Positions 17,439 through 26,271 of a stretch of DNA of 64,000 nt are shown here, in pieces. Origin of the DNA: Paludibacteraceae bacterium. Lineage in GTDB: Bacteria; Bacteroidota; Bacteroidia; Bacteroidales; Paludibacteraceae. The DNA is taken from NCBI GenBank assembly GCA_017550335.1, contig JAFZPM010000047.1, positions 148,832-212,831 of the forward strand, given 5' to 3'. The position numbers and the translations under genes were made by a program. The notes under the pieces are model-generated. The model saw only the letters and a program-made list of their open reading frames with translations. It was not told where the DNA came from and made no database searches. Within the stretch, counting starts at the first letter, position 1. Every line of letters begins with the position of its first letter.

Positions 17439-18727
17439 TGAGAAATATGAAAAAAATATTATTCGCCCTTTGCTGCATGGCTACTATGTGTGGTTATGCG
17501 GCGGAGAGGGCTTTCCTGGAGGGATACACCGTGGAGCCTTCCCGTATCAATAACGACGAGGCTGAGTCGGGCCTCTCTTTGCTGAAGAATAAATTGGCGT
17601 TTTCCCGTGGGGGAAAGGTCTATGTCGCTACCCTAAACGATAGCCTGGATGTAGAAAGTATCAAGGAACAAAGCGATTTGTCTGCTCTTGGGATTGAGGG
17701 GCAATTCGCCCAATACAATAATCAATTGATCTTCTCTTCAAAGGGCGTGCTCTATTGCGCCACACAGAAGAATAATGTATGGGGAAATCCAGAGAAACTG
17801 ATGATTGATGGATTCATGTCGACCCGTGAACAGGAGGAGGGAACCACCTTCATTTCCCGTCGTTGGACCTATAAGAAGAAACCTGCGGCCGGTATGTATA
17901 ATCCTGCATTCGGCAATAAAGGCAAACGCATCTATTTCTCTTCCCAACTCGAAGGGGGAAGGGGAGGATCTGATATCTGGTACATAGAGCGTAAACCGGA
18001 TAATAAGACTTGGTTCGCTCCCAAGAATATGCCTGATGTCAATTCAGAAAGGAACGAGGATTTCCCGCAGTTGGTAGGCGACACGATGTTCTATTTCTCC
18101 TCCGATAGAGCTGACTCGCTCAAGGGAAGCAATATCTTCAAGAAACTGATGAAGGGGAAATTTGCACATGCTCCGCAAATGGTTGTGGGACAATTCAATA
18201 GTGACGCGAACGATAAGAATTTCGTCGTGGCGGAGAATGTTCCGTTCCTGATTTCCAACCGTGCGGGTGGTGACGATATCTATCGCCCTAATCTCTTGGT
18301 GCCAGAACCTGAACCTGTGGATACTACACCGGTCGACACCACTCCTCAACTGAAGGTGGTCCGCAAGGATTTCCGTACCTGCATCTTCTATTTTGAATAT
18401 GATAAGACTTCTATGATCGATTCTTATGAGGCGGAATTTAAGTATATCTGTGACTTCATTAACGAGGACTCGACGTCTATCGTCCAGATAACCGGATACA
18501 CGGATGAGCGTGGTACGGTGGAATACAATATGACACTATCCAAAGACCGCGCCAATGTGGTATTCGATAGATTGGTGAAGATGGGTGTCAATGCTAAGCG
18601 TCTACGCTTCGATGGCAAGGGAAAGTCTAATCCTGTCGTGCCGAATGCCCAAACAGAGGCTGACCATCAAAAGAACCGTCGTGTGGAAATTGTAAAACTA
18701 GAGAATGATGAAAAAGATGATAAATAA
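17438..18727 (+). CDS. OmpA-family protein with PD40/WD40-like beta-propeller
   Basis: 429 residues from the ATG at 17438, which shares one base with the preceding stop; a GTG at 17435 is also possible. It has a signal peptide ending near GYAAERAF, then a propeller-like part with PD40-type strands (FGNKGKRIYFSSQLEGGRGGSDIWYIER; DFPQLVGDTMFYFSSDRADSLKGSNIF), a Pro/Thr linker, and an OmpA_C peptidoglycan-binding domain (ITGYTDERGTVEYNMTLSKDRA ... NRRVEIV) at about 320-425. The combination resembles PorE/PorP-associated periplasmic proteins that tether T9SS parts to peptidoglycan. It is cotranscribed with the type B cargo and PorP/SprF. Confidence 0.88.
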   Translation: MRNMKKILFALCCMATMCGYAAERAFLEGYTVEPSRINNDEAESGLSLLKNKLAFSRGGKVYVATLNDSLDVESIKEQSDLSALGIEGQFAQYNNQLIFSSKGVLYCATQKNNVWGNPEKLMIDGFMSTREQEEGTTFISRRWTYKKKPAAGMYNPAFGNKGKRIYFSSQLEGGRGGSDIWYIERKPDNKTWFAPKNMPDVNSERNEDFPQLVGDTMFYFSSDRADSLKGSNIFKKLMKGKFAHAPQMVVGQFNSDANDKNFVVAENVPFLISNRAGGDDIYRPNLLVPEPEPVDTTPVDTTPQLKVVRKDFRTCIFYFEYDKTSMIDSYEAEFKYICDFINEDSTSIVQITGYTDERGTVEYNMTLSKDRANVVFDRLVKMGVNAKRLRFDGKGKSNPVVPNAQTEADHQKNRRVEIVKLENDEKDDK

Positions 18728-19628
18728 AAGATTCGTATTGACGCTTTGTCTCTCGTTGTTGGTGCTTTCTTCGTATGCCCAGCAAGACTTGATGTTGTCT
18801 CAGGAGATTTTTTCCCGTGTGAACAAAAACCCTGCTGCGACGGGTAATACCAATGATATCGATATTTTCCTCCATGGCCGCATCCAATGGGCGGGGGTCG
18901 ATAATGGACCAAGGACTACGGTCCTGAATGTGACCAATTATTTGGACAGACTCCATTCGGGCGTCGGTTTCACGATGTCTTACGACCATGTGGGTATCGG
19001 ACATAATTCCACAAACATGAAATTGGTATATTCCTATCAGATCGATTTCAGTGAGCAATATGTGCTTGCCATGGGGTTAGGCGCTGGTATCCATATCGGT
19101 GGTTTCGATTATACCGCTAACATAATGGACGATGTGAATGAGTATGGTTGTGACACCTACCCGTATGATAAGGAGGTACGTGTTTCCCCTGATTTTGACC
19201 TCGGTTTCGAATTAAACAATCCTATGTGGACTGTCGGAGTCTCCATGACACACTTGGTCAATAAAGAGTCTACTACCTTCAAAAGCGGAAGGCATTTTTA
19301 TCTTTACGGAATCGGTAATTTCCTTTTGAACGAACAATGGATTTTGGCGCCTGTCGTGAACTATTTCCACCACAATAAGACCAATGTGTTCGAAATCGGT
19401 TCATTGGCTTATTTTAGGCGCATGTATTGGGGAGGTTTGTCTTGGCGCCCTGATTTACACGACAAAATGAACCCTTCCATGATGGTCTTCACCTTGGGAC
19501 TGGAGTGGAAGAAGTTCCGGTTCGGTTATTCGTATGATCTGGGTCTCGGCTCCAACGATTTGTTGCCTTCCAACACGCATGAGGTCATTTTGTCATATGG
19601 TATCGACAAGAAGAGAAAACAAAAATAG
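18705..19628 (+). CDS. PorP/SprF family type IX secretion membrane protein
   Basis: 307 residues; overlaps the end of the OmpA gene by 23 bp. The signal peptide ends at VLSSYAQQDLMLSQ, followed by NKNPAATGNTNDIDIFLHGRIQWAGVDNGP, the diagnostic N-terminus of PorP/SprF proteins, then alternating beta-strands of an outer-membrane barrel with an FRFGYSYDLGLGSNDLLPSNTHEVILSYGI C-terminus. In Flavobacterium, SprF is needed to export the type B adhesin SprB. This copy most likely serves the cargo encoded just upstream. A strong terminator follows. Confidence 0.93.
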   Translation: MMKKMINKRFVLTLCLSLLVLSSYAQQDLMLSQEIFSRVNKNPAATGNTNDIDIFLHGRIQWAGVDNGPRTTVLNVTNYLDRLHSGVGFTMSYDHVGIGHNSTNMKLVYSYQIDFSEQYVLAMGLGAGIHIGGFDYTANIMDDVNEYGCDTYPYDKEVRVSPDFDLGFELNNPMWTVGVSMTHLVNKESTTFKSGRHFYLYGIGNFLLNEQWILAPVVNYFHHNKTNVFEIGSLAYFRRMYWGGLSWRPDLHDKMNPSMMVFTLGLEWKKFRFGYSYDLGLGSNDLLPSNTHEVILSYGIDKKRKQK

Positions 19629-19646
19629 GGCAGAATTCTATGTTTT

Positions 19647-19686
19647 AAAGGCGGATATTGATTTCTCAATATCCGCCTTTTTGTTT
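19647..19686 (+). terminator. Strong terminator after porP/sprF
   Basis: A perfect 15-bp stem, AAAGGCGGATATTGA (19647-19661) with TCAATATCCGCCTTT (19666-19680), a 4-nt loop and a T-rich tail, 18 bp after the stop. It closes the type B cargo operon. Confidence 0.93.
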
Positions 19687-19779
19687 ATGAGGAGGGGGAA
19701 CCTGTCGAGATTGTTTGGCCCCTTCGTCAGATGTCCGAAATAAGACTATGATCGTTTTAAATCGTATCTTAGGACTTCG

Positions 19780-21066
19780 CTATAAAAATATCACCAATAT
19801 CAGGATATTCACCGCACAGATCACGCTGGCGCCTAGGACGAGGTCCTTCAGCAGCTTCTTTCCCGAGAAGGCGACGCCATAGATCATGTTGACGAAGCTG
19901 TTGCTGATCATCGCTTGGAATGTGGCGAGAATCAGCAGGGAGCCCGCGACGGCGTGTTGCGTCTGGAAGAGGTTGATGATGAACGGGTTGATGTCCGTTA
20001 CGCCGACGATTACGGAGAGGACGCGCAATCCGCTGTCTCCGAAATAGATCAACGCATAGTGTGTGATGATCGTGAAGGCGACGAACAGCACGGCGAAAAG
20101 CAGTGCCACCTTGAATTCCAGCGGGTTCTTCTCATCCTCCATCTCCACCGCTTGGGACTCCTGCGCAACGGATTGGTTGCGGCGTTTCCTCATGTAGAAG
20201 TAGAGGGCGACCAAAGCGAAGGTGACGATCATGATGGCGAACAGGTACCAGTACTGCAGCATCAGTTCGAAGTTGAAGATGCCCAAAAGGATCAGGATCC
20301 TGAAGTACATCATCGCGATGGAGCAGAAGATGGCGGCGACGTATTCCGAGAGGTCTCCGTTCTTATCCCTTGCCTTCTTGGCCAGGATGATGCAGGTCGC
20401 CGTACTGCTGTAGATACCGCCCAATATGCCTGTGATGATGACGCCTCCGTCCTTGAACACGTATTTCTTCACCAGATAGCTGGCGTAGGAGATGCCGGAG
20501 ATGACCACGGTAGCGAGCCAAATGCTGTAAGGGGTGAGTCCAGAGCCTTCTATCAGTTCGGTCTTCGGCAGCATAGGCAGTATCACCCCGGCGATGATCA
20601 TGAACTTGGCGAGATTGATGAATTCCTCGTCGTTCATCGACTTGGTGAACTGTATGAACTTGTCCTTCATCTCGGTTAGGATCAGGACCGCCACGACGAC
20701 CAGAATGGCCATCCACGGGTCTTTTTCGCAGACGACTGGCGCCAGGCAGTAGGTGATCAGGGCAATCACGATGGAGGTGATGCCGTAGGACTTCTGCACG
20801 AAGATTTTATGGATGTAGTAGGCGACGAACAATAGGGTGAGGGTGACGCCTCCGCAGAGGAAAGGCACGATGCTCCCGCTCCCCGCCACGTAGAGGATGT
20901 AACCCAATATACCGATCAGAGTGAAGGTACGGTCCGCACCGAACGCATGTTTGGAATCCTCCTCCTTCAGGTATAACTTCCTTTGTGATAGTCCGATAAC
21001 CAATGACATTAGCGTGACTAAGACAAATTTCAACAAATCCGATGACAAAATATCGTTGGTCTCCAT
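19780..21066 (-). CDS. MgtC/SapB family membrane protein with DUF4010
   Basis: 428 residues, about a dozen hydrophobic segments. The N-terminal part (LVTLMSLVIGLSQRKLYLKE ... GADRTFTLIGILGYIL) matches the MgtC/SapB signature with Arg/Asp in the first loops. The C-terminal DUF4010 half contains GGVIITGILGGIYSSTATCIILAKKA. Inner-membrane protein of unknown transport role. It is the last gene of a four-gene minus-strand run (46 bp from the preceding gene). Confidence 0.9.
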   Translation of the reverse strand: METNDILSSDLLKFVLVTLMSLVIGLSQRKLYLKEEDSKHAFGADRTFTLIGILGYILYVAGSGSIVPFLCGGVTLTLLFVAYYIHKIFVQKSYGITSIVIALITYCLAPVVCEKDPWMAILVVVAVLILTEMKDKFIQFTKSMNDEEFINLAKFMIIAGVILPMLPKTELIEGSGLTPYSIWLATVVISGISYASYLVKKYVFKDGGVIITGILGGIYSSTATCIILAKKARDKNGDLSEYVAAIFCSIAMMYFRILILLGIFNFELMLQYWYLFAIMIVTFALVALYFYMRKRRNQSVAQESQAVEMEDEKNPLEFKVALLFAVLFVAFTIITHYALIYFGDSGLRVLSVIVGVTDINPFIINLFQTQHAVAGSLLILATFQAMISNSFVNMIYGVAFSGKKLLKDLVLGASVICAVNILILVIFL

Positions 21067-21112
21067 ATCTCAAATCTTTTTATCTTTCTATGAAGATAAG
21101 AAAAATGGGGGA

Positions 21113-22249
21113 TTATTCCAAATTTAAGTTCTTCAAAACACTGTATATTGTCTCCGCGGAACCATCGTTCCACCTTCGGATCCAGAAGCCGATGAGGTTG
21201 ATGGTCACAGGATCAGGCGTGCCTTGGAAGTTGACAAGTTCACCTATCTTGGCTATTGAGTCTGTGTTGAGATTCATGTCATCCGTCCCAATTTCTACTA
21301 TTTCTATTGTTCCTTCTGAACCTTCTACGATGGATTTTTCGCCCTCCTTAAAAAATTCTATTTCTTGGAGGTCAATTGCTCTTGAATAAATCTTGTATAG
21401 CTCTTTGTGGTTCTCTTGATTTACCCAATGATAGGAGGAAGAGAGCTGTTGGATGGCGTTTTGAAGGTTGCCGTATTTGTCTGCATGCAAATATTTTTTA
21501 TACCAAATCTTCCCTTTCTCGATGAGCGTTTCTCGGAACTCGCTATCATCCTTTTTCTTGCATATCATGTATAGTATGCTAGATGGGAGGTGGTCATCCA
21601 TTCTCTCTGTTAGCAGAGATACGTAATTTAAATCATTGTCTGGGTCGCAAATAGCTGTGCTACAGTATGATGAGACCCTTTTTTCGATGCTCTTTTCCAC
21701 GCTATCCAACGCTTCCGCATAGTCGCTTAAGGCCAAGTCGGCAATGTCATCCGAACTGGTTTCCCCGTCGATTTCAATGTTTAGGAATTCATCATTGCCA
21801 TTTTTGAGTTGCTTGATGCCACAGACAGTGTGACCATCCTTTATCGCTTTGTTAAGGAAATATTGCACCCATAAGGCTTTCCCTTTCCCGACATTAAAAT
21901 GCTCATCTTCAATACGGCTGTAATATCTATTTACAGTGAATGGCTTGTTTAATGGCGGTATTATGCGGGTCCTGTCCGGATAGTAATATCCATTGGAGTC
22001 TTTTTTGTAGGTGAGATATTTTCTATGACGATGATATCCCTCCTCAGAAAAATTTCCATTGTCAAAATCCACGGTAAGCGCATCTCCATATTTGTCTGAA
22101 TTCACAGTACATGATACAATAGGTCTTTCGATGGTGTATTCCTTGCTGGATGTTATTTGGCATCGAATCGTCCAAATGATAGCCAAAAGGATTGGCACGA
22201 TGAGCGCCGCAAGGATAAGTTGCTTTTTAGTTATTTTGTTGAAGTCCAT
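21113..22249 (-). CDS. Unknown membrane-anchored protein next to DUF2157
   Basis: 378 residues. One N-terminal membrane helix (LILAALIVPILLAIIWTI, about 11-28) and a large hydrophilic, presumably periplasmic, region with no motif I recognise. Residues about 220-300 are helical and could be TPR/Sel1-like (IWYKKYLHADKYGNLQNAIQQL). The C-terminal tail includes IGFWIRRWNDGSAETIYSVLKNL. Its start overlaps the DUF2157 gene end by 23 bp, so the two are translationally linked. DUF2157 genes often precede a GDYXXLXY-type gene, but that motif is not visible here. Confidence 0.72.
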   Translation of the reverse strand: MDFNKITKKQLILAALIVPILLAIIWTIRCQITSSKEYTIERPIVSCTVNSDKYGDALTVDFDNGNFSEEGYHRHRKYLTYKKDSNGYYYPDRTRIIPPLNKPFTVNRYYSRIEDEHFNVGKGKALWVQYFLNKAIKDGHTVCGIKQLKNGNDEFLNIEIDGETSSDDIADLALSDYAEALDSVEKSIEKRVSSYCSTAICDPDNDLNYVSLLTERMDDHLPSSILYMICKKKDDSEFRETLIEKGKIWYKKYLHADKYGNLQNAIQQLSSSYHWVNQENHKELYKIYSRAIDLQEIEFFKEGEKSIVEGSEGTIEIVEIGTDDMNLNTDSIAKIGELVNFQGTPDPVTINLIGFWIRRWNDGSAETIYSVLKNLNLE

Positions 22250-23522
22250 GGCTCTTTTTCTTTGAGATGAATATATTGATTAGGATAAGCACGACGCCCC
22301 AGATGATGGAGAGCGTTCCGATTAGTATGATCGACTGAGCATATTCGAACAGTGTCTTCAACATGAAAACGTACCAACCCACTAAGGCCAGATTCAGTTT
22401 CAGCACATCCATCGTCCGTATGCTAATGAATGTGAGGTAGGCCAAGTAGATGATGGTCAGACCTTGGAATGTGTACGATAAGTATGCGTAAGGTATGAAT
22501 AAGACAAGAGGAATCAGGGGAAGCGTGATCCACTCGTCCAACTCGGGTTTCAATCCTCTTTTCCATTTCATGTAGAAGGAGATTCCCAATAAGAGGATCT
22601 GTATGATGGCAATTGTCGGGAATGCAGTTGGTCCATACTCATCGGTGTGTTCTTCGGATATACTGTAAGCGAAATTGACCAGAATTATGAAGTTGGCGAT
22701 GTATGCGGCTGCTTTCAGGAAAGATGCATTGCTTTGGATATGAGTGGATTGCTTGATCCATGTGTGTAGTGAGTAAAATATGGATGCGGACGCAAAAAAG
22801 GAGGCTAATATTAGACAATTGTCCTCAGAAGACTTCCCGTTTGTTAATACTGAATGTCCCCACAGAATCACGCAGAGGAGGACGAAGGGGAGAGCCGCCA
22901 TCCTGAATTTCACAAGGAAGGTATCCTTCTCCGTATGGTAAGTCCTGTAAAGAAACAGCAAATCAATGAAGAAGATGATGAAATATAAGGCAATGATCAT
23001 TAAATCATCATTCATATCAATTGATGAGATACATAAAGTTGCTATGATGACCGAAGATGTGATAACTGACCTGAAAAGGAATACAATGGGGTAGGCTAAT
23101 ATCGCCAGCGTGAAGACAGAGATTGAAAAATTGATCTCCATGTCGAAGATACTGTTGATCAAGCAAAAGGTTGTTACCAGACCTATGCAGTAGATGAGGC
23201 ATGATGCTTCCTTAAATGCCCGACTCTCGTATTGGTGTTTGTACACGTAATAGCAGGAGGCTGAGCCCAGGATGATCGGTAGTAATCCGATGATGACTTG
23301 AAGCGCATGGGGGATGGACTCCCAGTTATCCGCAAGGAGAAAACATATACCTGTTATGATAAAGATGGCTGCGACGATGCACAGAGGCAAGGTCGTATTG
23401 GTGAGGAATTTTTTCTTGTTTCCCTCTTTCTCCAAGTAATAGTTGATGATGTTGTTGGCCACCGCCTCGTCGATGATGTGGTGGTCCAGCAACTCTTGGG
23501 TGTCGATATTGGTTATCTTCAT
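22227..23522 (-). CDS. DUF2157 domain-containing membrane protein
   Basis: 431 residues. A short cytoplasmic start (ITNIDTQELLDHHIIDEAVANNIINYYLEKEGNKK) is the DUF2157 N-terminus, followed by about 12 hydrophobic segments beginning with LCIVAAIFIITGICFLLADNWESIPHALQV. Role unknown; inner membrane. The gene lies 29 bp after the UPF0227 hydrolase and overlaps the unknown protein downstream by 23 bp. Confidence 0.88.
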   Translation of the reverse strand: MKITNIDTQELLDHHIIDEAVANNIINYYLEKEGNKKKFLTNTTLPLCIVAAIFIITGICFLLADNWESIPHALQVIIGLLPIILGSASCYYVYKHQYESRAFKEASCLIYCIGLVTTFCLINSIFDMEINFSISVFTLAILAYPIVFLFRSVITSSVIIATLCISSIDMNDDLMIIALYFIIFFIDLLFLYRTYHTEKDTFLVKFRMAALPFVLLCVILWGHSVLTNGKSSEDNCLILASFFASASIFYSLHTWIKQSTHIQSNASFLKAAAYIANFIILVNFAYSISEEHTDEYGPTAFPTIAIIQILLLGISFYMKWKRGLKPELDEWITLPLIPLVLFIPYAYLSYTFQGLTIIYLAYLTFISIRTMDVLKLNLALVGWYVFMLKTLFEYAQSIILIGTLSIIWGVVLILINIFISKKKSHGLQQNN

Positions 23523-23551
23523 GTATCTGGCGTTTTAAAGAATTGTGTGCG

Positions 23552-24124
23552 TTATTCGTTCAGGAAAGAGCGTATTTGCGGTACCACATAATCCCGGATG
23601 GACTCTTCGGGAGGGTAGTGACCTCCCGGCATGAAGATTCGGTTGCTGTAGTGTTGCTTGAACCAATGGGCGGCCATGCGCGTCATGAAATCTTTCCGTC
23701 CGAACATGCCAATGGTCAGCGCGTCCTCTTCGGGAGTCAGGTTGTCGTATTGTTTCCGCTCCATATCCTTGTAGATGTCGCACATCCGCTTGTCCACGTG
23801 CCATATCTGGTTGCCATCAGCTCTGGCCTCCTTGTATTTGTTGTCGCCTTGGAACATGTACATGTAGGTCATGCCGAGGCTAGGGTTCAGCAATATCTTT
23901 TTGCGTCCTCTGTATTTCTGCGCCATGAAGCCACCGAGACTATGGCCGATGATCAGGTCCACTTGGTATTCCGCCAAGAAACGGTCGATTTGAGGGAAAG
24001 CCTTTTCTGGGTCGATGGACAAGTCCGGTGCCCAGACAGTCGCTTCCGGTAGGTATTTACGTATAAACTCAGCTGTGGCAGATTCGTGGCTCGAAGCCAT
24101 TCCGTGCAAAAAAAGTATATTCAT
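23552..24124 (-). CDS. YqiA/YcfP (UPF0227) family alpha/beta hydrolase
   Basis: 190 residues. The N-terminus NILFLHGMASS gives the oxyanion strand, and LIIGHSLGGFMAQKY has the nucleophile Ser in GHSLGG. FMPGGHYPP near the end supplies the catalytic His. The family includes esterases such as E. coli YqiA. First gene of the minus-strand operon; a -7 box lies about 55 bp upstream. Confidence 0.88.
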   Translation of the reverse strand: MNILFLHGMASSHESATAEFIRKYLPEATVWAPDLSIDPEKAFPQIDRFLAEYQVDLIIGHSLGGFMAQKYRGRKKILLNPSLGMTYMYMFQGDNKYKEARADGNQIWHVDKRMCDIYKDMERKQYDNLTPEEDALTIGMFGRKDFMTRMAAHWFKQHYSNRIFMPGGHYPPEESIRDYVVPQIRSFLNE

Positions 24125-24177
24125 GACAATCAGTTATTTCTATGATTTGTTGAACTATTTAAAAAATTCGTATTATG

Positions 24178-24185
24178 CAAATATA
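24178..24185 (-). promoter_or_regulatory. -7 element for the YqiA-DUF2157-unknown-MgtC operon
   Basis: On the minus strand this reads TATATTTG. The -33 region is not clear. It would give a leader of about 45 nt. Confidence 0.45.
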
Positions 24186-24284
24186 ACTAATATACGGGGA
24201 AAACCCTGTTGGTATTGTCTAAAATAGTGAATATTTTCCTCCATCCACTTCTGAGAGCCTGCCGTGATTATCCCTCCTGCGGAT

Positions 24285-24315
24285 TTTGTCGTTAGAGGAA
24301 CTATCGTTAAATTTG
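24285..24315 (+). promoter_or_regulatory. Promoter of rsmG-pcm-MBL operon
   Basis: TTTG (24285-24288), 19-bp spacer, TAAATTTG (24308-24315): a near-perfect Bacteroidota promoter. It lies inside the longest possible rsmG frame and so decides the rsmG start at 24337. Confidence 0.82.
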
Positions 24316-24336
24316 CGGAAAAAGAAAAGAAGAAAG

Positions 24337-24960
24337 ATGGATATTATCCTTAAATATTTCCCGAATCTATCGGACAAACAGAAGGAACAGTTCGCCGCGC
24401 TATACGATTTGTATGCCGATTGGAACAGTAAGATCAATGTGATATCCCGTAAGGACATAGAGAATCTTTACGAGCATCATGTCCTGCATTCCCTGGCCAT
24501 CCCTAAGATCCTGTCGTTCAAGGATGGCACCAGCGTCATGGACGTCGGTACGGGGGGCGGATTCCCGGCCATTCCGTTGGCGATCTATTATCCTAATTGT
24601 CAGTTCCATTTGGTCGATTCCATCGGGAAAAAGATCCGTGTGGCGACGGAGATCTCCAACGCTATTGGCTTGACCAACACCACTTTCGCACATGAGAGGG
24701 TGGAGGATGAGAAGGGAAAGTTCGATTTCATCGTCAGTCGAGCGGTCATGCCGTTGGGCGACCTTGTTCGGTTGACACGCAAAAATGTGGAGCATAAAAA
24801 TCCGAAAAATGCCCTTCCCAACGGACTAATCTGCCTGAAAGGCGGTGAATTGGAGCATGAGGTGAGTCCTTTCCGGAATTCCGCCTCACTCTTTAACATC
24901 AAGGATTTCTTCTCGGAGGAGTTTTTCCAAACGAAAAAGGCGGTTTATTTACCATTGTGA
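24337..24960 (+). CDS. rsmG: 16S rRNA (guanine(527)-N7)-methyltransferase RsmG
   Basis: 207 residues. NLSDKQKEQFAALYDLYADWNSKINVISRKD is the RsmG start, and SVMDVGTGGGFPAIPLAIYYP the SAM-binding loop; FDFIVSRAVMPL is the catalytic region. It methylates G527 of 16S rRNA. I use the ATG at 24337 because the promoter boxes at 24285-24315 lie within the 17-codon extension to 24286. First gene of an operon with pcm (3 bp gap). Confidence 0.94.
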   Translation: MDIILKYFPNLSDKQKEQFAALYDLYADWNSKINVISRKDIENLYEHHVLHSLAIPKILSFKDGTSVMDVGTGGGFPAIPLAIYYPNCQFHLVDSIGKKIRVATEISNAIGLTNTTFAHERVEDEKGKFDFIVSRAVMPLGDLVRLTRKNVEHKNPKNALPNGLICLKGGELEHEVSPFRNSASLFNIKDFFSEEFFQTKKAVYLPL

Positions 24961-24963
24961 TAA

Positions 24964-25611
24964 ATGATCATGAATGACACACCTAGACATGCGACGTTGA
25001 GGCGACGTCTGGCGGAACAGCTGTATGCCAAGGGGATAAAGAACACTAGGGTGCTGAATGCGATAGCCAGCGTTCCGCGCCATCTTTTCATGAACAGCAC
25101 GTTGGAACCGTTCGCCTACAACGATAACGCCTATCCGATCGGGGCTGACCAGACTATTTCGCAACCGTGGACCGTAGCATACCAGACCGAATTGTTGAAC
25201 CCGCAAGAGGGGGAGAAGGTCTTGGAGATTGGCACGGGCTCGGGCTACCAATCCGCTGTCCTGGCTTGTTGCGGCGCATCCGTCTACACTGTCGAGCGTA
25301 TCAAAAATCTTTATGTCAGTGCCACAAAAAGGTTCTCCGAACTGAATATCAAGGTGACATGCAAGTATGGGGATGGTTATGAGGGCTGGGCGGAGCTGGC
25401 GCCATATGATAAAATCATCGTCACGGCAGGTGCGGACAGCGTGCCGCATAATCTGTTGGTTCAATGCAAAATAGGCGGTTCCATCGTTATTCCTATCATG
25501 GAAAATAACGAACTGAGGATGATTCGGCTTACCCGAATGTCCGAAAATAATTTCAACAAGGAGGATTTCGGGACGTGCGCTTTCGTCCCCATGCTAAAAG
25601 GAATCATGTAA
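24964..25611 (+). CDS. pcm: Protein-L-isoaspartate O-methyltransferase
   Basis: 215 residues; repairs isoaspartyl residues in damaged proteins using SAM. Contains VPRHLFMNSTLEPFAYNDNAYPIGADQTISQPW (PCMT signature region), VLEIGTGSGYQSAVLA (SAM motif I) and YDKIIVTAGADSVPHNLL (motif II/post-II). An alternative start at 24970 would only remove two residues. Cytoplasmic. Followed after 14 bp by the MBL-fold gene. Confidence 0.94.
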   Translation: MIMNDTPRHATLRRRLAEQLYAKGIKNTRVLNAIASVPRHLFMNSTLEPFAYNDNAYPIGADQTISQPWTVAYQTELLNPQEGEKVLEIGTGSGYQSAVLACCGASVYTVERIKNLYVSATKRFSELNIKVTCKYGDGYEGWAELAPYDKIIVTAGADSVPHNLLVQCKIGGSIVIPIMENNELRMIRLTRMSENNFNKEDFGTCAFVPMLKGIM

Positions 25612-25625
25612 GTAAAATAGATCAT

Positions 25626-26264
25626 ATGGAGGTCAAACAGTTTATATTCAATATGTTCCAGGAGAACACGTACGTGTTGACCGATGAGGAGAAGAATTGC
25701 ATCATCATCGACCCTGGCTGTTTCTTCGAGGAGGAGCAGGAACGGTTGGTCGGATATATTCGGTCAAATGGGCTGAAATTGACTCGTATCATTCAGACAC
25801 ACTTGCACTTGGACCATATCTTCGGATGCCAGGTTTTGTTCGATGGATTCGGCATTCAGCCCGAGGCGCACGCGTCGGACGAGTTCTTCTTGGATATCTT
25901 CCCCACGTACGGGAGGAAGTTTGGCATCGAAGAGGAGTTGAAGTGCGTGCCGCTCAAGTCTTATTTAAGCGACGGTGACGTCATAAAACTAGGCGATTCG
26001 GAGCTCCATGTGATCCATACGCCGGGGCATTCCCCTGGAGGCATATGTTTCTATGCCCCGAAGGAAAAGCTCCTTTTCAGCGGAGATTCCCTCTTCATGG
26101 GCAGTATCGGCAGAACCGATTTGGAGCGGGGCAATGGTCCTGAACTGATCCGTTCCCTTACGGAAAAACTGATGGTTTTGCCGATGGATACGACCGTTTT
26201 GCCCGGACATGGTCCGAAGACCACCATCGGGTTTGAAAAAGCCAATAATCCCTATATCCAGTAG
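25626..26264 (+). CDS. MBL-fold metallo-hydrolase (glyoxalase II-like)
   Basis: 212 residues from the ATG at 25626; a longer in-frame start at 25575 lies inside pcm. The metal-binding motif HLHLDH is in IIQTHLHLDHIFGCQ (about 59-64), with HTPGHSPGG, FSGDSLFMGSIGRTD and VLPGHGPKTTIGFE providing the other ligands. The sequence resembles the YcbL/glyoxalase-II-like subgroup that hydrolyses thioesters. Substrate uncertain. The end lies 7 bp from the convergent HAD gene. Confidence 0.92.
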   Translation: MEVKQFIFNMFQENTYVLTDEEKNCIIIDPGCFFEEEQERLVGYIRSNGLKLTRIIQTHLHLDHIFGCQVLFDGFGIQPEAHASDEFFLDIFPTYGRKFGIEEELKCVPLKSYLSDGDVIKLGDSELHVIHTPGHSPGGICFYAPKEKLLFSGDSLFMGSIGRTDLERGNGPELIRSLTEKLMVLPMDTTVLPGHGPKTTIGFEKANNPYIQ

Positions 26265-26271
26265 GGGGTGA

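Noticed and set aside
19915..20679. A 254-codon plus-strand frame inside the MgtC/DUF4010 gene
   Set aside because: Its translation is dominated by Asp, Glu, Gly and His as expected from the complement of a membrane protein; the minus-strand frame matches a known family.
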